A stretch of DNA of 64,000 nt from Bacteroidota bacterium (GTDB lineage: Bacteria > Bacteroidota > Bacteroidia > Cytophagales > Cytophagaceae), in the NCBI GenBank assembly GCA_023428135.1, contig JAEYZG010000062.1:475072-539071 (forward strand), in the 5' to 3' direction. The notes beneath the pieces were generated by a model. The model was given only the letters and a program-made list of their open reading frames with translations, made no database searches and had not been told where the DNA came from. The position numbers and the translations under genes were made by a program. Shown here one piece after another: positions 60,316 to 64,000 of the stretch (its first letter is position 1; the number at the start of each line of letters is the position of its first letter).

Positions 60316-61710
60316 CTAATTCTTAATTTTAAATACACCCATCTGACTTGGGGCGCCGACTTCCTCATCCCAATCACCAATTGGTTCAAACCTCACTTCG
60401 TAATTATACTTTGTTGCTATTCCGGAAGCCCACCTTTCAAACTCTGCTCTTGTCCATTCGAAACGGTGATCACTATGTCTGAATGCTCCCTCGCTTAATG
60501 ATTCATATTTAACATTGTATTCAGCATTTGGAGTAGTGATCACTACAGTTAATGGCCTTGCAGATTCAAACACTACCCTCTCAAAGGAAGCCAGTCTTGG
60601 AAGATCAAGGTGTTCTATCACTTCAATAACAGCAGCTGCATCAAAACCTTTCAATCGTTTATCTCTGTAAGTTAGGGAACCCTGAATCAATCCGAGCCTT
60701 TCCTTTTGCTTCTGTGGCAGCCTTTCGTAATTCAATCTGACCTTTGCAATTTCAAGAGTACGATAAGAAACATCCATTCCTACTATATTATTGAATTGCG
60801 CTTCCTTCATAAGCAGCTTTAACAGTTTACCTTCTCCGCAACCTAAATCGAGCACACTTTGCGCTCCGGAAAGTTTAAGTTCGTCCTGCGCCTTATTGAG
60901 TCTTTGCTGGTGAAGAGATATTTTCTTTTCTTCTTGATCGTTGGGACTTACCTCCCCTTCGTTTTCTATCATCTCTTCTTCAGAAAGTCTGGACTTGGCT
61001 AATCTGGTGTATGCTCCAACATTCTTCAGATACCTTTTTATAATCTGTTCTTTTTCCGGATGTTGTTCCAGCCAGCCACTTCCTTTTTCTTCCAGCTTCT
61101 GAACTTCATGCTCACTTATCCAGTAATGCTTGTCATTATCCAGTACCGGAATCAAAACATAGAGATGAGCTAACAAATCTTTCATTTTTAACTCATTTCT
61201 AAGAGTCACAGAAAAATATCTGCTCATACCCCATTCAGGAAATTTGGTATCCAATTCATACCTCTTCAGTTCGACCTGATATCCCATTGGCTCAAACAGA
61301 CTTCTTAAAAAAGCTTCTCCTCCTCGTGATGGCAACACCTGTATCTTCACTTCTACCGGAAGTAACTTATCAACCAGATAAGGTTTGTCTTTACAAATTC
61401 CGCTCATAGCAGATCTGAAAACTTTGCTAATAGCCACAGACATAAAAGAAGAAGCTACATATGGCCTGTCATTTACATAATGCTCCAAAGCAAACCCCTC
61501 TCCGGAAGGTCCTTTATGATTGCGTACCAGAGCTACAGGGTCAACATCAAGTAACAAAGCTATGGTTGACCTTTCTTCTGAAGATTCCGGATAAAAGACA
61601 TGCATCTTACCAAAAGAGGTGTCGAAGCTTTGTAACTTATCGGGATGCTTATGTAATAAATATCCCAGATCTGTTGCAGGTTTATGCGTTGTTGTAATAG
61701 TTAGCAACAT
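60316..61710 (-). CDS. hen1: 3'-terminal RNA 2'-O-methyltransferase Hen1
   Basis: A 464-residue protein. The N-terminal half (about 1-240) is the bacterial Hen1 domain that stimulates Pnkp ligation. The C-terminal half (about 270-464) is a SAM methyltransferase with SVLDLGCGEGKLLKLL, the metal-binding helix AAVIEVIEHLDLPRL (EVIEHL) and the RHSDHRFEWTR loop. It methylates the 2'-OH of the 3' end so that repaired RNA resists a second cut by the same nuclease. It is the first gene of the transcript; a repeat array lies directly upstream (61711-61765). Confidence 0.96.
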   Translation of the reverse strand: MLLTITTTHKPATDLGYLLHKHPDKLQSFDTSFGKMHVFYPESSEERSTIALLLDVDPVALVRNHKGPSGEGFALEHYVNDRPYVASSFMSVAISKVFRSAMSGICKDKPYLVDKLLPVEVKIQVLPSRGGEAFLRSLFEPMGYQVELKRYELDTKFPEWGMSRYFSVTLRNELKMKDLLAHLYVLIPVLDNDKHYWISEHEVQKLEEKGSGWLEQHPEKEQIIKRYLKNVGAYTRLAKSRLSEEEMIENEGEVSPNDQEEKKISLHQQRLNKAQDELKLSGAQSVLDLGCGEGKLLKLLMKEAQFNNIVGMDVSYRTLEIAKVRLNYERLPQKQKERLGLIQGSLTYRDKRLKGFDAAAVIEVIEHLDLPRLASFERVVFESARPLTVVITTPNAEYNVKYESLSEGAFRHSDHRFEWTRAEFERWASGIATKYNYEVRFEPIGDWDEEVGAPSQMGVFKIKN

Positions 61711-61765
61711 TGTAAGTTGGAAGCTTAAAGCTAAAAGCTGAAAGCTGAAAGTTTAAAGTTGGTAT
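61711..61765. repeat. 7-bp-periodic AAAGCTG repeat array next to the hen1 start
   Basis: Units AAAGCTA, AAAGCTG, AAAGCTG, AAAGTTT and AAAGTTG, in one orientation. The array begins directly at the hen1 start codon and would be part of its leader. Confidence 0.7.
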
Positions 61766-61773
61766 AAAATAAC

Positions 61774-61801
61774 AAAGCCCGGATTGTAATGTCCGGGCTT
61801 T
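61774..61801. terminator. terminator between RlaP and Hen1 genes
   Basis: Stem AAAGCCCGGA/TCCGGGCTTT (61774-61783, 61792-61801), 10 bp, 8-nt loop. It is about 170 bp past the end of the RlaP gene in its transcription direction, and 64 bp before the hen1 start. Confidence 0.75.
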
Positions 61802-61972
61802 ATATGTAAAAGAATACTAATGCTATTCAATAACAACAATCCCGAAAAAAGTACAGAGGATACCCTGACCTTTGCAGATTTTTGAAAATATTAAAGATTG
61901 ATTGCTGTTTCATTGTTTTAAAAATTCGGACACAAAGATAATAAATAGATTTTCAATTTTCAAAATTCCTTT
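61802..61972. other. intergenic region between the terminator and the RlaP gene
   Basis: AT-rich 171 bp without a coding frame or recognisable structure. It makes up the 3' untranslated part of the RlaP transcript or carries the hen1 promoter; neither can be proven here. Confidence 0.4.
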
Positions 61973-63037
61973 TTATAAGGAATATAAACTTTCACGCATA
62001 GCCACCAAAAGATTCTCTGCTCTGTTTAAATCGGGAGCATCCGGAAGGTCACTCTTTTCATAGATCTCATGTATGCTTTCAATTTTTTCTTCTGCCTGCT
62101 TTACAAGATCTTCATACATAAAATCGCCTTTACGAATACTTAATAAATGATCTCGGTTTGGTCTTCTCACAATTACTCTTTTATATAATGCAATTTCCTC
62201 AGCCATATCAAGCAATCTGAAAACGTGCATCATATTCTTTGCATCATAGTTTTTTCCATGCGCAACTGTGTTTTCATATCGTTCATTGTTTCTCTTCTCC
62301 ACCCACTCCCAATATTCCTTATATTCTTTGCAATAAACAGAGTAACCATTCCTATTAAAAGATAAAATACCTTCAGGTTTAAATTCTTTTGGAACTGAAC
62401 TTAATGCTACCTCATTAGCTGCCTCTTTATGAATAACACCTTTGAATTTAAATGTATTGTGTAAATCATAAAAGAGAGCATATATATCATTCATATGAGC
62501 AATCTTAACCAGGCCGCATTTACTCTGATCATATCCTTTCTCTATGAGCCAATCCTTCAATGAAATCGCTCCCTGATTTTTTGCGACATAACAAAAATCC
62601 AGAACCGACTTTCTTTCTTTCTCAATAGGATTGCTGATCTTTTTGTTCAAACCCTTTGCTTTCTTAATCTGAGTCATTGCATACTCTCCAAATGTGATCT
62701 TGCATAACCTGGATAAAAACATTTCAGGCTTTATAAGATTCATTACAGGATCTTTAAATAAGATACAATCTTCCGGTGAAGAAAGAAGATCTAACAAATT
62801 AGGGTTGTTTTTAACCAACAATTCTATAAACCTTTTTAACTCATAAAAGACAATATCATTGGTTTCATTATTTACCTGATCAGTATAAGTTAATCCGTAA
62901 AAATCTTTTTTTGAAAGAGCAAAAACACCTTTAATATCTGTATCAGAAGTCGGAAGATCCAGTCCATAAGCTCTACTACCACTGATGCACTCTAGCAATA
63001 TCCTGCTTTTGCTTCTTAAATATTCAATATTCATCAT
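61973..63037 (-). CDS. RlaP-type (PF10127) nucleotidyltransferase, longer copy
   Basis: A 354-residue polymerase-beta-fold protein: ILLECISGSRAYGLDLPTSD followed by TDIKGVFAL is the GSRAYG...DxD catalytic core of the RlaP (RNA repair pathway DNA polymerase beta family) group. Further blocks are DFCYVAKNQGAISLKDWLIE and KKAKGLNKKISNPIEKE. RlaP genes occur in RNA-repair operons (from the literature by Burroughs and Aravind, as I recall) and may add nucleotides to repaired ends. It overlaps the previous gene by 4 bp (ATGATGA), so both are translated together. Confidence 0.87.
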   Translation of the reverse strand: MMNIEYLRSKSRILLECISGSRAYGLDLPTSDTDIKGVFALSKKDFYGLTYTDQVNNETNDIVFYELKRFIELLVKNNPNLLDLLSSPEDCILFKDPVMNLIKPEMFLSRLCKITFGEYAMTQIKKAKGLNKKISNPIEKERKSVLDFCYVAKNQGAISLKDWLIEKGYDQSKCGLVKIAHMNDIYALFYDLHNTFKFKGVIHKEAANEVALSSVPKEFKPEGILSFNRNGYSVYCKEYKEYWEWVEKRNNERYENTVAHGKNYDAKNMMHVFRLLDMAEEIALYKRVIVRRPNRDHLLSIRKGDFMYEDLVKQAEEKIESIHEIYEKSDLPDAPDLNRAENLLVAMRESLYSL

Positions 63038-63810
63038 ACCTCCTCCTTAAAAGTTTCAAACAACAAATCTCTGAAAATCTTATCCAATATCTCTGTAGAG
63101 CCGATTGATTTTTCAAGGCTCATTGAATATAATTCACTTTCCCTAATCTCATTCTGAATAAAATGATTCAGCAAACGAGAGGCAGGAATTGTATCGCCTT
63201 CTGAATTATCCTTCTTGCGAATTAATAACTGTTCTAATAATCCATTGATTCCCCCTTCATCTTTGACCAATGTTCTTAAAACACCAAACTCCATCGGTGG
63301 AACTGTTTGTTTCTCCCTAATCCATCTGCAAGCCAATGAAGACCTCAATGCATATAAGCATTTTTTTATTTTTACGATATCACCCTGCAATTCATTTTTA
63401 AAGGAATTTATTGTCATCCCCAGATAATGATGCATTCCAGTTCTCAAAGAAAAATAATCCTCAGAAAGCTTGAACAGCTTCTCTCTAAAGTCTGATTCTT
63501 CCTTATAAACAATCGGTGACTGAAGCCACTCATAAATGACAGCATTAGAAGATCTAAAAAGTTTTAATACTTTGCGAATGTCCCATCCGCTTATATCTAA
63601 AAGATCATTAATAGGAAACTCCAATGTATCCTTGTGATCATCTATGCTCAAATACCATTCCTTCGGTCTTATATAAATGAATCTTACATCATAGTCACTA
63701 TCTCTGGAAGGAAAGCCCCAAGCTCTGCTTCCTGATTCGCAGGCATAAAGTATCTTGATGTTTTCTCTTTTTTCTATTTCTAAAATTTCCCTCTTAATTA
63801 CTTCCAGCAT
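63034..63810 (-). CDS. RlaP/YcgL-type nucleotidyltransferase, shorter copy
   Basis: A 258-residue nucleotidyltransferase from ATG 63808-63810 (MLEVIKREILEIEKRENIKI). A longer frame reaching 63879 enters the intergenic repeat, so it is discarded. The core is ACESGSRAWGFPSRDSDYDV followed by RFIYIRPKEWY, with GSRAWG and DxD as in YcgL/COG3541; further blocks include SNAVIYEWLQSP and LSLACRW-like (SSLACRWIREKQTVPP). It is the first of two tandem nucleotidyltransferases in front of the Hen1-Pnkp operon. Confidence 0.87.
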   Translation of the reverse strand: MLEVIKREILEIEKRENIKILYACESGSRAWGFPSRDSDYDVRFIYIRPKEWYLSIDDHKDTLEFPINDLLDISGWDIRKVLKLFRSSNAVIYEWLQSPIVYKEESDFREKLFKLSEDYFSLRTGMHHYLGMTINSFKNELQGDIVKIKKCLYALRSSLACRWIREKQTVPPMEFGVLRTLVKDEGGINGLLEQLLIRKKDNSEGDTIPASRLLNHFIQNEIRESELYSMSLEKSIGSTEILDKIFRDLLFETFKEEV

Positions 63811-63825
63811 GTTTAATAAGTTTAA

Positions 63826-63872
63826 TATGTTTAAAGCAAAAAGTTCAAAGTTTAAAGTAAGCTGAAAGCATA
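63826..63872. repeat. 7-bp-periodic AAAGTTT repeat array
   Basis: Units AAAGCAA, AAAGTTC, AAAGTTT, AAAGTAA and AAAGCAT just upstream of the RlaP start codon, the same family as the other arrays. Confidence 0.6.
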
Positions 63873-63881
63873 GAGCCATTA

Positions 63882-63997
63882 CTGTCCGGTAAAAAAAAAT
63901 TAAAGGAGGCGATTAAGCCTCCTTTTTTGTTTGTAGTTTTCTGGTGACCAAACCTTAAACTCAAACAATGAACAAAAGTACTCATTTTACCGGACAG
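63882..63997. mobile_element. candidate terminal inverted repeats, MITE-like unit at the right edge
   Basis: Perfect 13-bp inverted arms CTGTCCGGTAAAA (63882-63894) and TTTTACCGGACAG (63985-63997), 90 bp apart, without a coding frame between them. An internal hairpin is at 63902-63928. This could be a small non-autonomous element (MITE), or one end of an insertion sequence whose transposase lies beyond the window. Confidence 0.5.
63902..63928. terminator. hairpin AAAGGAGGC/GCCTCCTTT with T-run
   Basis: 9-bp stem (63902-63910, 63917-63925), 6-nt loop, TTT after it on the plus strand and a partial T-run on the minus strand. It probably ends a leftward gene beyond the window or lies within the inverted-repeat element. 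Confidence 0.7.
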
Positions 63998-64000
63998 CCG

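Noticed and set aside
1..64000. tRNA, rRNA or known riboswitch genes
   Set aside because: None was recognised by eye on either strand; a covariance search could still find a weak one.

Overview
The window reads as chromosomal DNA of a Bacteroidota bacterium, most likely a cellulose-degrading member of the Cytophagales (Sporocytophaga/Cytophaga-like). The reasons are a family 8 glycoside hydrolase at the left edge, two proteins with type IX secretion (T9SS) C-terminal sorting domains, many lipoproteins and outer-membrane beta-barrel-like proteins, AT-rich intergenic DNA, few Shine-Dalgarno sequences, and a promoter matching the Bacteroidota pattern TTTG-N19/20-TAnnTTTG. I saw no rRNA, tRNA or CRISPR array.

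Layout. 1-968: partial GH8 cellulase with an apparent one-base frameshift at the end of its signal peptide. 1309-4673: NAD salvage locus (nicotinamide phosphoribosyltransferase, NMN adenylyltransferase/Nudix, NrtR-type regulator) with a palindromic candidate operator. 4923-6547: J-domain protein, PspA/IM30 and a small phospholipase D-like protein. 6635-14872: leftward operon of a YqiJ-like membrane protein, a flotillin and a 1635-residue AAA ATPase. 15195-21687: a retron operon. 21774-25252: RtcB RNA ligase divergent from an unusual WYL-phytanoyl-CoA-dioxygenase fusion. 25520-41896: mixed envelope and metabolic genes, including two degenerate transposase-derived genes. 41192-50600: SIMPL, PPC, GAPDH, MscL with a tiny membrane-protein partner, ModBC, a CLC channel, acetyltransferases. 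50677-56586: YwqK-like, T9SS and lipoprotein genes with decayed remnants. 56786-63810: an RNA-repair island (Hen1, Pnkp, a DEDDh exonuclease, two RlaP-type nucleotidyltransferases). The right edge carries a pair of 13-bp inverted repeats that may mark a mobile element.

The most exciting system is the retron at 15195-21687. A WGR/HEAT-repeat protein and a winged-helix SWIM zinc-finger protein precede a reverse transcriptase with the retron hallmarks NAxxH, YADD and VTG. Between the SWIM gene and the RT lies a roughly 227-nt structured RNA bounded by a perfect 10-bp a1/a2 inverted repeat, directly downstream of its own Bacteroidota-type promoter. This matches, from memory, the type XIII retron architecture, in which the accessory proteins are the presumed effectors.

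Functionally the window is rich in damage and stress response: membrane stress (PspA, flotillin, giant ATPase), phage defence (retron), and two independent RNA repair routes (RtcB; Pnkp-Hen1 with RlaP enzymes), plus NAD resynthesis. The shared theme is an inference from gene content; no regulatory link between the clusters is visible. Several intergenic gaps carry short AT-rich, 7-bp-periodic repeats, which twice reach into or up to gene ends.
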